A DNA stretch of 64,000 nucleotides from Meandrina meandrites (Eukaryota; Cnidaria; Anthozoa; Scleractinia; Meandrinidae): contig OY855903.1 in the NCBI GenBank assembly GCA_963693305.1, positions 23,574,255-23,638,254 on the forward strand. The letters are read 5' to 3'. The notes under the pieces were generated by a model. That model made no database searches. It was not told where the DNA came from and was given only the letters and a program-made list of their open reading frames with translations. Made by a program: the position numbers and the translations under genes. Positions within the stretch are counted from its first letter, which is position 1; the number at the start of each line of letters is the position of its first letter. This document shows, piece after piece, positions 39,365 to 47,718 of the stretch.

Positions 39365-40686
39365 GTGGACCAGAACAGTAGACTTTCAATCCATTGGGAA
39401 CTAAATTCTATTTTTATGCAAATTCTGCGAAAACATTTTGTATTGTTTGGTCCACCAATATGGCCGCCTTGTCACGTGAGTGAAACCATCTATTGTTATT
39501 TTTGACAGAATAAAGCCTGGTTCACACTAGCAACATTACGACATGGAGATAACGACATAAAGAAAAGTTCAGTTCTTTCATTATGTCGTTATGGTCATAT
39601 CATTATGTTCCTACTATGTCGTTATGTTATGTTGTTCACACTGGTGACATAAAACATCAACATGAGGTGTTTTGTGCATTTGCGTGACCTTGCCGTTATG
39701 TCGTTATGTCGCTAGTGTGAACCAGGCTTTAGTGAGAATATCACGGGTTCAAATGTCGTTGAAGTCCTGAATTTTTTTCAGATTTCTTTTGCCCAATTGG
39801 TGGAGTGGCCAGTCATTGCTTGTTTATTGTTATTTTTGTGTAGGACTTGGTGAATGTTCCTCTTTTGTCGTACGATCCTCTGCCACCTCAAGATTCACTG
39901 ACAGGATACACGCGACCACCAAGGTAACTCGTTACATTCAAGAGTTTTAAAAAAACGTAGAGCTTAATGCAATCGACAAGTTAATTGGTTAGGATTGGGA
40001 CTAAACATTTTGCCAGAACCAAAACACAACGAATTTTGTAAAGCGGACTGGTTTGACAAGTACATCACAACATCTGCCTGCCTGCCTGCTTGCCTGCCTA
40101 CCTGCCTATGTACCTACCTACCTACCTACCTACCTACCTACCTACCTACCTACCTACCTACCTACCTACCTACCTACCTACCTACCTACCTACCTACCTA
40201 CCTACCGACCTTACCTACCAACTTGCCTAACGCACCTGCCTACCTACCTACCTACCTGCTGCCTACAAACCTACCAACCTACCTACCCAACCTAGGCCAT
40301 TGTCTTGATATACGATCAAATTCATGGCTGCCAAGGAAAACTAATATTTCCATCATTTTTTCAGGAGGAATGTAACTGTTGACGAAGAGCATGGTGCTTT
40401 GTCGATGTTTTTCCGCTCGCTTTTGCCTTCCTATAATGCCCAGGCCCCTAATAGACCACGCGTGGAAGTGAGGCTCGAGCAGCCCATTGAGCTAGAGGGA
40501 GCAGAGGGTGGACCCAGACCTCTGCGTGACACAGAGCTCGCACGGGGAGTGGAAAACTTGATGGTAGCCATGCGGGAACTACTAAATACCCTCAGTTACC
40601 GTGGACGGCCTGAAGAGGCTGAGGACGAGCAAGGGGATAATCCAGGAGAAAATGATTATGCTGATGAATGGGAAGATGGGGAATAA
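20819..40686 (+). CDS. TCF25: TCF25 / NULP1 homologue
   Basis: TCF25 (Rqc1 in yeast) is linked to the ribosome quality-control complex on 60S subunits and was first described as a nuclear basic-region protein. 23 coding exons: 20819-20962, 23533-23733, 28922-28991, 29244-29316, 29798-29863, 30292-30333, 30641-30684, 30795-30828, 31455-31551, 31903-32002, 32304-32397, 32920-32969, 33218-33260, 33568-33673, 34286-34390, 35099-35128, 35346-35434, 36042-36114, 36546-36631, 38492-38550, 38763-38794, 39844-39923, 40365-40686. All are GT-AG and sum to 680 codons (679 residues, close to human). Features: acidic N-terminus, lysine-rich patch at residues 94-105, then the TCF25 domain with [60 protein letters not shown] and [13 protein letters not shown]. 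The end has [14 protein letters not shown] and an acidic tail. The start codon lies 169 bases from NAGLU. An AATAAA at 40682-40687 overlaps the stop codon. Confidence 0.97.
21198..21330 (+). repeat. G-rich tract plus dispersed repeat family C, copy 2
   Basis: A long poly-G run (about 21199-21231) leads into GGGGATGCTTGTCGTCTAAT and TAGGGGTCTAAATTGAGGAT then GTCTCACTTGAGG, in the same order as the copies at 14424 and 35575. Confidence 0.5.
21402..21431. repeat. Poly-C followed by poly-A
   Basis: A run of C is directly followed by a run of A in TCF25 intron 1. Confidence 0.9.
21560..21727. repeat. Foldback miniature element
   Basis: The left arm GTTTTTGTCCAGGAACTATC and the following AGCTGATAGTTGCCCC are mirrored by GGGGCAACTATCAGCCGATA and GAGACAAAAAC. 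The centre is about 80 bases. It is in TCF25 intron 1. Confidence 0.75.
22021..22774. mobile_element. TTAA-flanked foldback element 1
   Basis: TTAA at 22021-22024 and at 22771-22774 bracket an element whose ends are inverted repeats: (A)GGTGATGTTACACGGGAC on the left and its complement on the right. Inner blocks with TTGCGCAACA and CGTGTAACA recur in both arms. TTAA target duplication is typical of piggyBac-type transposition. No transposase is present. Confidence 0.75.
23749..24076 (+). repeat. 164-bp direct duplication
   Basis: The unit starting CATAGGCACGCTAAGCGTGC occurs at 23749 and 23913, nearly identical over 164 bases and ending in CGACTAAGAGC. It borders the larger tandem unit that follows and shares that unit's GACTAAGAG end. 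Confidence 0.92.
24078..28440 (+). repeat. Tandem duplication of a 2.1-2.3-kb unit in TCF25 intron 2
   Basis: Copy 1 (about 24078-26176) and copy 2 (about 26177-28440) align end to end with few substitutions. Copy 2 has an extra block of about 100 bases near 27650-27750 and other small gains. Each copy closes with GACTAAGAG or GACTAAAAG, then a T-run and AAAAAATAACTCAAAAA. The short open frames inside do not keep coding capacity between copies, so this reads as non-coding or long-decayed repeat. Within each unit two segments (for example about 24655-24725 and 25140-25215) resemble each other, an older internal repeat. Confidence 0.9.
29388..29550. repeat. Foldback miniature element
   Basis: The ends TAGCCCAATTT and AAATTGGGCTA are inverted, and the inner CCTAAAACAATAGAC is mirrored by GTCTATTGTTTTAAA. 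It is in TCF25 intron 4. The terminal TA on each side could be a target duplication. Confidence 0.65.
30943..31065 (+). repeat. Dispersed repeat family B, copy 1
   Basis: Blocks TGTAGCAGTTTCTATTGTTT, CTGTTGT, TTGTTCTCTTGAAGTGTAG and ACATTCATAT match in order a segment at 48857-48970 in the same orientation. It is in TCF25 intron 8. Confidence 0.6.
33431..33500 (-). mobile_element. tRNA-like SINE head
   Basis: On the minus strand GCATGGCTGAGTGGTTAGGG gives an A-box-like segment and TTTCAATTCC a B-box-like segment, at tRNA spacing. The segment is in TCF25 intron 13 and lacks a good acceptor stem. It is probably a tRNA-derived repeat. Confidence 0.45.
34812..35060 (+). mobile_element. tRNA-derived SINE, copy 2
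   Basis: A head with GGCACAGTGGCCTAACAG is followed by a body and a tail with GGCATCCCATCC and ACTCCTAGTCGCTTAATG, matching in order the minus-strand copies at 2819, 41316 and 48128. The head holds a local duplication of GGTTGGGGTTGCTGTGTTGT-like sequence. Confidence 0.7.
35575..35700 (+). repeat. Dispersed repeat family C, copy 3
   Basis: After a G-rich tract, CCCATATAAGAGAAATGGG and TTAGGGGTGTGAATTAAGGA then CTCACT follow the same order as at 14424 and 21198. It is in TCF25 intron 17. Confidence 0.45.
36165..36192. repeat. Poly-G tract
   Basis: A run of G interrupted once by T lies in TCF25 intron 18. Confidence 0.9.
36963..37150. repeat. Short palindrome, TA repeat and 33-bp direct duplication
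   Basis: GGGTTTTGGCC and GGCCAAAACCC flank a 4-base centre near 36985. A TATATA run follows near 37030. GCCCGCAAGTAGTATCGGTA plus GTGTGATAAAAT then occurs twice in tandem at about 37082 and 37115. All are in TCF25 intron 19, which otherwise shows nothing recognisable up to 38491. Confidence 0.75.
39249..39276. repeat. (TTGA)n microsatellite
   Basis: Six or more tandem TTGA units lie in TCF25 intron 21. Confidence 0.93.
39328..39492. mobile_element. TA-flanked miniature element A
   Basis: TA at 39328-39329 and 39491-39492 bracket inverted ends GATCGTTTTCACGTGACGTC and GTCACGTGAGTGAAACCATC. The inner CGGCCATGTTGGTGGACCA is mirrored by TGGTCCACCAATATGGCCG. A TA target duplication suggests Tc1/mariner-type mobilisation. 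Confidence 0.7.
39511..39731. mobile_element. TA-flanked miniature element B
   Basis: TA at 39511-39512 and 39730-39731 bracket perfect 20-base inverted ends AAGCCTGGTTCACACTAGC(A) and their complement. Inside are repeated CATTATGTC and GTCGTTATG blocks. It lies only 18 bases from element A, in TCF25 intron 21. Confidence 0.8.
40074..40285. repeat. (CTAC)n microsatellite
   Basis: Long runs of CCTA/CTAC tetranucleotides fill much of TCF25 intron 22. The Leu-Pro-Thr-Tyr reading frames over it are artefacts. Confidence 0.96.
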
Positions 40687-41315
40687 AATCACCGAAGAGC
40701 TTCACAATCAACGCTGGCTTTTCACACAAACTTCTGCTTTCTTCTGGTGTCGGTAATAGCTTCCACCTTGTGGGCACGTTGCCAGACAATTCAAAAGGTT
40801 TCATTTGTAAAAATACTCAAACACCCACCAACTTGATTTTCAAACTGTGAGGTTTTCGTGCTACGGGGCGTTATGGGCTGCATATAATGGCGTTAAAAAT
40901 TAGTCTTCACGATTTTGTTTTCCAAAGTTACCAAGCCTTCAGGCTTGGTATAACACGCCCATTGGACGTTGGAGAGGGTTTGAGTGACTTGCAGTAATGC
41001 CTCTGTTGTCAAATCCAATGAGGCCTGTGTAGTGACTATTGTGTGACTACCAAGGGACTATCAAGGCTGCAAACGAGGCCAGCAGTAAGGAGCAAACGTT
41101 AACAGAGATAACAGTGAGCGTTTTGAACATCGCCATAGAGACCTGAACTGATGGTAATTTTTATTCTGCCCATTGGCTTGTGTGCAACAAGAGCGAAGAC
41201 TATAAAACGGATACCAGGTTGAATATCATAAAATAATTGCGAATAAATTAAATAATCCGGGATCCTTAGCCATACGAATGTTAATGTCTGTGTTCGGTCT
41301 AGTGACCTATTAAGC

Positions 41316-41550
41316 TGGAGCTTATCCTGGTTTCCGTGGCATGAAGCGACTAGAAAAATTTCTATTCCCCAGTGGATATGATGCTAGTCCATCGGAGGGT
41401 TACTACCCCACCCCCACCCCACCCACAGCGTTAAATTAGCCGACCGGTGCGCAAAGTGTCAAGAACACAACGCAGTGCCCCGGCCAGGGCTCGAACCCAG
41501 ACCGCTCGATCCGGAGTCCAGCGCGCTAATCATTAGGCCCCTGCGCCTCG
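41316..41550 (-). mobile_element. tRNA-derived SINE, copy 3 (best preserved head)
   Basis: On the minus strand the head reads GCAGGGGCCTAATGATTAGC, GCGCTGGACTCCGG and GGGTTCGAGCCC. The last is a near-perfect B box, with an A-box-like segment about 35 bases before it. The body ends in the family tail with GCTTCATGCC and AACCAGGATAAG. This copy shows most clearly that the family derives from a tRNA. Confidence 0.85.
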
Positions 41551-42090
41551 AAACAATTACAGAATCGAAGACGCTGCAACACTGCACGCCAGATTACGCG
41601 CAACGTTTTCACTTGGCGTAGCCACACGCTGTGTCAAGCACGTTCTGATGCCCAAAATGGTGACCATAAAACAGTAGCTAGGAAAAATAAAATGCTATTC
41701 GGGGCTTTTGTTTCTAAGAGGAAAAAGTCGACAAAGAGAAAAGCAGAAAATGACTGATAGTTGTGGCTTACCATTGCGAGCGAATGTTACCGGTAATGGC
41801 ACACGTTGAAATATTGTCATACGCAATGCTGCAGGAAGAGAACAACATTCTTATGGTGCGCCACAGTTTTCTTGTACAAAGAGAGAAGGTTTGGGTACGA
41901 GTCAGAGAAATCTCGTTCAATTTTCAGTCGGGAGACCATCACCTGCTCGTGTGCAAAGGCGCGCAGAATTCCTTAGTAAAAAGTTATGTTAAAGTGGTTT
42001 TACCTTATATTCCGTGAAATCAGTAACTAAACTTTCAGATAGTATTACACACTAATTCCATTGTTTTCTTCTGTTTAGTCTTGACTATTT

Positions 42091-42162
42091 AACAATTAGA
42101 CCCGTAGCCCGCAAGGGCTACGGGTCAATAGCCCATGAGGCGAAGCCGAATGGGCTATTGAC

Positions 42163-42195
<33 letters not shown>
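42091..42195. repeat. Hairpin with nested inverted repeats
   Basis: Outer arms AACAATTAGACCC and GGGTCTAATTGTT enclose a second inverted pair, GTAGCCCGCAAGGGCTAC, and a third, CAATAGCCCAT / ATGGGCTATTG-like. Over 100 bases nearly every base can pair. Confidence 0.8.
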
Positions 42196-42196
<1 letters not shown>

Positions 42197-42340
42197 TAGT
42201 ATCACCCAACTAGTCGGACAGAAAAAGCACCAATAAAGTTAGCAAATGCAAGTTGAAGAAAGATTTACTTGGGAATAAAACGAAAGAAAGCGTCACGAAT
42301 TTCGCTACTCGATGACTATTACTAATAGTCCTGTAGTAGC

Positions 42341-42378
<38 letters not shown>

Positions 42379-42392
42379 GTTGGGTGATACTA
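42197..42392. mobile_element. Miniature inverted-repeat element
   Basis: Ends TAGTATCACCCAACTAGT (42197) and ACTAGTTGGGTGATACTA (ending 42392) are perfect inverted repeats of 18 bases. It abuts the hairpin at 42091-42195, so the two may be one composite element. Confidence 0.75.
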
Positions 42393-43952
42393 ATACGTAC
42401 TAGTTACTCACTCCAATAGTCATTTCTAAGAGTCCTTAAAGGTGCACTTAAACAGTTGTTAAAATCGCCACTTTTAAGAGTCGTTGAATAAGTGCCACTT
42501 TAAAGCCACTTTACAAGATACTTCGGAGAAGAAAAGGCGGGTCGCCCACTACCTCTCGGAACGAGATACTTCATTGGTTCTTTAAACAATAGATAACAGC
42601 TCATAACAATGCCTCTAGCCCTGAATAACAATAGAGGTAGTGTTTACAGCGGGCGAATGAAAATAGAGGTTCCAGAGAGGTGGTGCCTTACTGGAAAAGG
42701 CGCGTCGCTTCACTAGCTCTGATCCAACCCACTCCCTTATTTTAATACTAAGTTGTTTACGATTTTCAAGTAAGTCGAACCAAATGTGTTACCGTTTGTT
42801 CCTGTACAAAAAGAATTCTTAAGGGGTGGGGGAATTCTGAGGGGGTGGGGCTGCGGTGGATTTTTGTTGCTATATGTTAGGGTTAGGATTATTATAAAAC
42901 CATGTGATCTCCCCTAAATCCCTGCTTCTCCAGTCGATGATTAATGACCGGTCCTAAGGTAATCGAAAAGCAACAGTTTGTGCTTTGCTCATATACAGCT
43001 GACCTAAGTAAAAACAGTTTCCAGTATGAAAGAGATCTACTGTACACAATGAACAAAGTTAGTTTTTCATGCGGGAGATTGATGTAGTTTTCACAATAAA
43101 ATAGTTTCATTTGTTCTCATTAAAAATCCGGATTAACTTTTGAACAATGACCTTGAGGAATATAACCAAGAATAAAAGGTTACTTTGAAATGCAGAAATC
43201 TACATGTATTATGCTTATGAAGAGAACGAGTCATTTGTCTATTTGCTAAGTACGGGCAGATCAAAATGAAAAATATGTAACTGTATCTATTGTAACTATT
43301 GTAGAAGTATTGTTAGCATAATTGTCTTTATTCTTTTGGTTCTGAGGTATTTTCTGAGTTCGGTTCCTTATAGGTATAGGCCTTATTCCTTTCGTGACAA
43401 TGACAAGAAATCATTGTTGATATGCCGTAAAATGTCAAAAATTGAGAGATGAGCAGCGATGGCATATACCTTGTTTTAAAGTTTTTAAGCGTTTTCAGTA
43501 TATCTTCAAATTCTATCTGATAAAGGGAATTTTTAAATCTTCGCTTGAATCTTGAGATCTTCGTTTTTCAACCGTAAATCGTCGCGTCCTCGATTTCTTC
43601 ATCTGCTTGCTTAATAACTGTGTCTATCAGTGGCAGAAGAAAACGAATCTTTTTCCGTTCCGAAGTTGTTTGACATCTCTTTGCGTGCCAAAAAAAAATC
43701 ATTAACTATAATTAAGAGTGTCGAACTATCAACTAAACATTAACGCTATTTCCATTCAGAAAAGTATGTCACCGAACTTTGCATTATAATAGGCCCTTTT
43801 CTGAAAGCTGATGTATCGGCACAAATAAGTTGTTTTCACTTCCACAAAACAACGCATTTGCCTGACATATTAAATCAAAAAATCGATAAAATAAACACGT
43901 AGTCATCCCACTACCATTGTGTAGGTTTTTTTTCTCTGTTGTTGCTGTGCAG

Positions 43953-44037
43953 GAAGGTCAGGAAGAAATTGCTCAAACCTGCCGTCACGCAATCTTTCCG
44001 TTCTATCGATTGCGTGACAAACTAAAACTGTCATCAG
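43953..44037 (+). other. Exon-like segment of unknown gene
   Basis: A long pyrimidine run and TGTGCAG precede an 85-base segment followed by GTAAAT. One frame is open throughout (contains HAIFPFYRLRDKLKLSS); the other two have stops. A stretch this short is open by chance about a quarter of the time, and I recognise no homologue. It could be an untranslated 5' exon of the gene at 47719, an alternative TCF25 exon, or nothing. Confidence 0.15.
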
Positions 44038-46524
44038 GTAAATCAATTTTGGTACACGCCTGCACGCCTGTCAAATGAATATTCAAATTGTTTTTCATTA
44101 GCATATCCGCCGTAAACATAAAACAGCTTAGAGCTTTGTTTATTGTATAAAGACAATTAGATCAAATCGTCACCGTTTAAAAGCGTCGACGCTATTTAAT
44201 TACCCCCTTGTATATTTGCCCTCAAAACATGTTCCAATATTCTTCCATAACCCTCTGGGGGCCTCAGTGTTTTCTCTAGATCTTCAGGAATGTAATAATT
44301 AAGCTGGTTAACCTTTCAAATCGGCATCTCTGGAAGTTTTAACACTCAGACGCAAGACTGACCTTTTGCCGGGGCTTTCTGCGGTGTAACATAATCCCAT
44401 CACAGTGTGAGCCCAGATGTCTGAATCATTCTGAAGATTTCAGGCGTTTCGGTCGATTTGTCGGATCAGTACGTGCGAGTACTCGTCTACACTGGATTAA
44501 ACGGCGCAGATTAATTCTCTGTTTTCCGGGACAGCTTTGTTTTGAAGGTAAGAACTTTTCGGTGTCGATTGCAAGAAACATCATCGGCGCCGTTTTACGT
44601 GTTTGATAGGATGCGATCTTTATCTGCGTCTCGATGCACAAAATCGATGAACTGTCAGACGTACATTAAAAGTTATAACGTAAACGAAAGAAGGCAGAAA
44701 ATAATCCGTGAGATGCTCGCTTCGTTGAGTTGAGGCAAAGGTACTTTATTGTACACTATTGTAATGTATAACTCGGATTTTTCTCAGTTCAAAAACGGTT
44801 CTAATTAATATCCCACCGTAAGATTAGAAATGACAAACATTGATGAACGTAGAAAATGTTTAGACCACTGCGAGATTGATTCGAATATATAATTCCTTGT
44901 GCGAACCGTTTGTGTATTCAAGTAATAATTTTGGCACTTTGGACAAAGCTCGATATAAACAGCCTTAAACAATTCCCTTTTATTTTGGACTTTTCATCGA
45001 AAACGGATAAAAGCTTTCTGGTGTATTGATTTATTTATTTATTTTTGTGAAAATGTACTAGGGGTAAATAGAGCTGTCTGTGAGATTTATTTAAGTTCGT
45101 TTCTAAGCAAATCTCTTCTGGCTGTACAAAACACGAAAGAGTAATTATAAAAAAACACTTGAATTTCATTAGCATTTACAATTCCTTCTTTCATTGGTAA
45201 CCCTTTTTTCGTCAACAATGTAACATGTTATCAGGGAAGGCCTACGTTGCAGGGGGTCGTAAAGAAAATTTATTTTGTAAGAAGATTCTGCTCGTTAGTC
45301 TGGGCGCCAGAGGGCTTTTTTTCCCGTGATATGTGTGCGTGGAAGCCACTTAAGTGCGAACAGCGCTCTTCGCAGACGAAAAATAGCACAGTTTTGCCAA
45401 ATGTTTTTCAACTACTCACGGAAAATAAATAAGAAAACGTATATCCAGTAATTCATATCTATTCTCAAGGTGAAAACACGTGTTGTTACTGTACAGGGAA
45501 ATAAGACTGAAATTCAGACTGGCAGATTTTTCAAACAGCAAGAGTTTCCTAGCTGATAAATTAATCATTAATTTTTATTATTTCCTAAGTCCCTGCTGTC
45601 GATTTTATTTTTAAAGGTCAACTTAAAATATTTTGATTTGAATGTCGCGATCACGATTTCGAATGTGAATATACCTTATTATAAGAAAAGTTACACATTG
45701 TTTTAATTTTAGCATTTTTAATAACGAGCATCGGCTTAATTTCGGTGACACCAGTTTATTAGTATTTTGACCCAAACTCTTAATCCTTTCCTGACGCTAT
45801 AGGCAGATTCAGAAATTTATCAGCAGCTGCTGTTTGGCTTATTTGAACTGATCTTTCACAACATTTCAAATGAGTCTTCGTTCCCATAGTATCTTTGCAT
45901 CTCAGTCAGATACCAAAGACTAAGATGATCCTTATTTGAAATTTCTCTCATTATTTATTAAGAGTTGAAGCCACTAAATTTATTAGTAATGCCCACTGAT
46001 CTTATTGTACTCTAGTGCTCTATACTATTTATTTATTAAATCGTTTTCATCCTATTGTTAATGCAATTCTATTGACGTGTATCTGCTTTTGTTTTCTCTT
46101 CATACTGTATTCCTTAACAAATTACCATATGAATTTTTTCAGTGCTAAAAAGCTCAATAAAAGCTCATACAAGGCATTCTAACTAATCAATCTCTGCGCT
46201 GCTGGATTTGAGCATATGCCTCGCCCTCTCTCTTTTTTTAATTTTCAAAACGTCTTTGAATGCAGAAAACCAGACAGGCTGAAGAACTACAACTTCTTAC
46301 AGTAATTTGGCTTACAAAAAACGGAGGCTTCTTTTCCCGCGCTTTCTGCGCCACACGTGCGCGCAGTTTTGGTTCGAGATTTGATTGGTTCATTTGGCTC
46401 TCGTTCGCTTTCCTAATCTGACCAATCAGAGAAAAGGCGTTCTCTGTACTGCCAATCAGGTGCAAAACCTAAACAAATTTTCCCGCGCTTACCGCAGGTT
46501 GCTAATATTCTGTCTTCTTTTCTT

Positions 46525-47165
46525 TTAAAGGAGAAGTTCACTCCAGAATGGCCATTTATTTTCTTTACGCCAATAAAAAGTTTATACAAAAATATGTTAT
46601 TCACCAAAATTTCAGCTTCCAACGAGCGCTAAATCCCTACGAAATCTTTCTCTAAAGTAGCCCAAAATTCGACAACTGAACGCCGCCATCTTGGAGCTAG
46701 TAATGTATGCGTGACGTCAAAGAGCTCAGCCTGAAGTTTAGCGGGAAAATTTAAATACTTTAAACTCCTTGTTTCTTTGAAGTGGCTTTTGTTTGTCAAT
46801 ATGCCTGTCTGAAAGGAAAGAAAAGGTGAAAGGTTTTTTTGTATCTCTTGGAGCTCTGTTTGAGAAACATGGAGCTGCACAAACAGGCATTTTGAGAAAC
46901 AAAAGCCACTGCAAAGAAACAAGGAGTTTCGAGTATTTTAATTTTCCCGCTTAACTTCAGGCTGAGTTCTTTGACGTCACGCATTCATTACTAGCTCCAA
47001 GATAGCGGCGTTCAGTTGTCGAAGTTTGGGCTACTTTAGAGAAAGATTTCGTAGGGATTTAGCGCTCGTTGGAAGCTGAAATTTTGGTGAATAACATATT
47101 TTTGTATAAACTTTTTATTGGCGTAAAGAAATAAATGGCCATTCTGGACTGAACTTCTCCTTTAA
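46525..47165. mobile_element. TTAA-flanked foldback element 2
   Basis: TTAA at 46525-46528 and 47162-47165 bracket a 633-base element that is a palindrome along almost its whole length: ends AGGAGAAGTTCACTCCAGAA and complement, with the turn near 46840. Arms contain CTTCCAACGAGCGCTAAATC, GCCGCCATCTTGGAGCTAG and GACGTCA and their mirrors. No coding content. Confidence 0.88.
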
Positions 47166-47718
47166 TTTCCAAGATTAATTTGTTTATTTATGCAATTTGT
47201 AGGCTAATTGACTGGTTCCATAGTTTAAACTAAAAGGGACTGTGTTACGGCTGAGGTTGGCCTATTTTATAACTTTTTTCCAAATACATACTATGAAACT
47301 TAATTTGGCAAAGAAATTACAAACAAATGTGTCTCCCGGGCATTATTATTGTTATTACAAGAGAGCGACATTTTCTTTGAAAACTGTTTAGGCCCCCTAA
47401 ACAGTATTTCAAAAACCCATATTGTAATCCGTTTCAATCTTCGTCACTTTTGTCCATCCGTACCTTCTTTTGTATTTGCTATGTTACTGAAATGTTCCTT
47501 CACTGTTTTAAGTGGTTATTCTTCTATTTCACTCAATTTGGCCAAATGCGTGACACAGTTCCTTTTGGAATAATTATTAAGCGATCTTCAAATAACATGA
47601 TCTTGAGGATCAGTGGTTTGGACTGTAAGGAGTCAGTGGGATTTTGGATCTACTTCGATTTATATGCCTTTTGTTCAAATACACCGTTAAAAATTTCATT
47701 TTGTTCTTCGCAGGTAAA

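Larger units (their letters stand above)
40687..47718. other. Repeat-rich spacer between TCF25 and the orphan gene
   Basis: This contains the TCF25 3' untranslated region (a candidate AATAAA near 41243), a SINE (41316-41550), two adjoining hairpins (42091-42392) and a TTAA foldback element (46529-47161). No coding gene is recognised. An exon-like segment with good splice signals lies at 43953-44037, and a possible 5' untranslated exon donor (GAAG then GTAAGAAC) at about 44548 could belong to the downstream gene. The 44800-46500 part is AT-rich and otherwise featureless. Confidence 0.6.

Noticed and set aside
39995..40375. Leu-Pro-Thr-Tyr repeat protein
   Set aside because: It is a translation of the CTAC microsatellite in TCF25 intron 22.
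41316..41550. A functional tRNA gene on the minus strand
   Set aside because: The A and B boxes are good but the head continues into a body and tail shared with three other copies, so it is a SINE.
41763..42017. An 84-codon open frame in the spacer after TCF25
   Set aside because: No recognisable motif, no clear splice or start context, and it lies between repeats.
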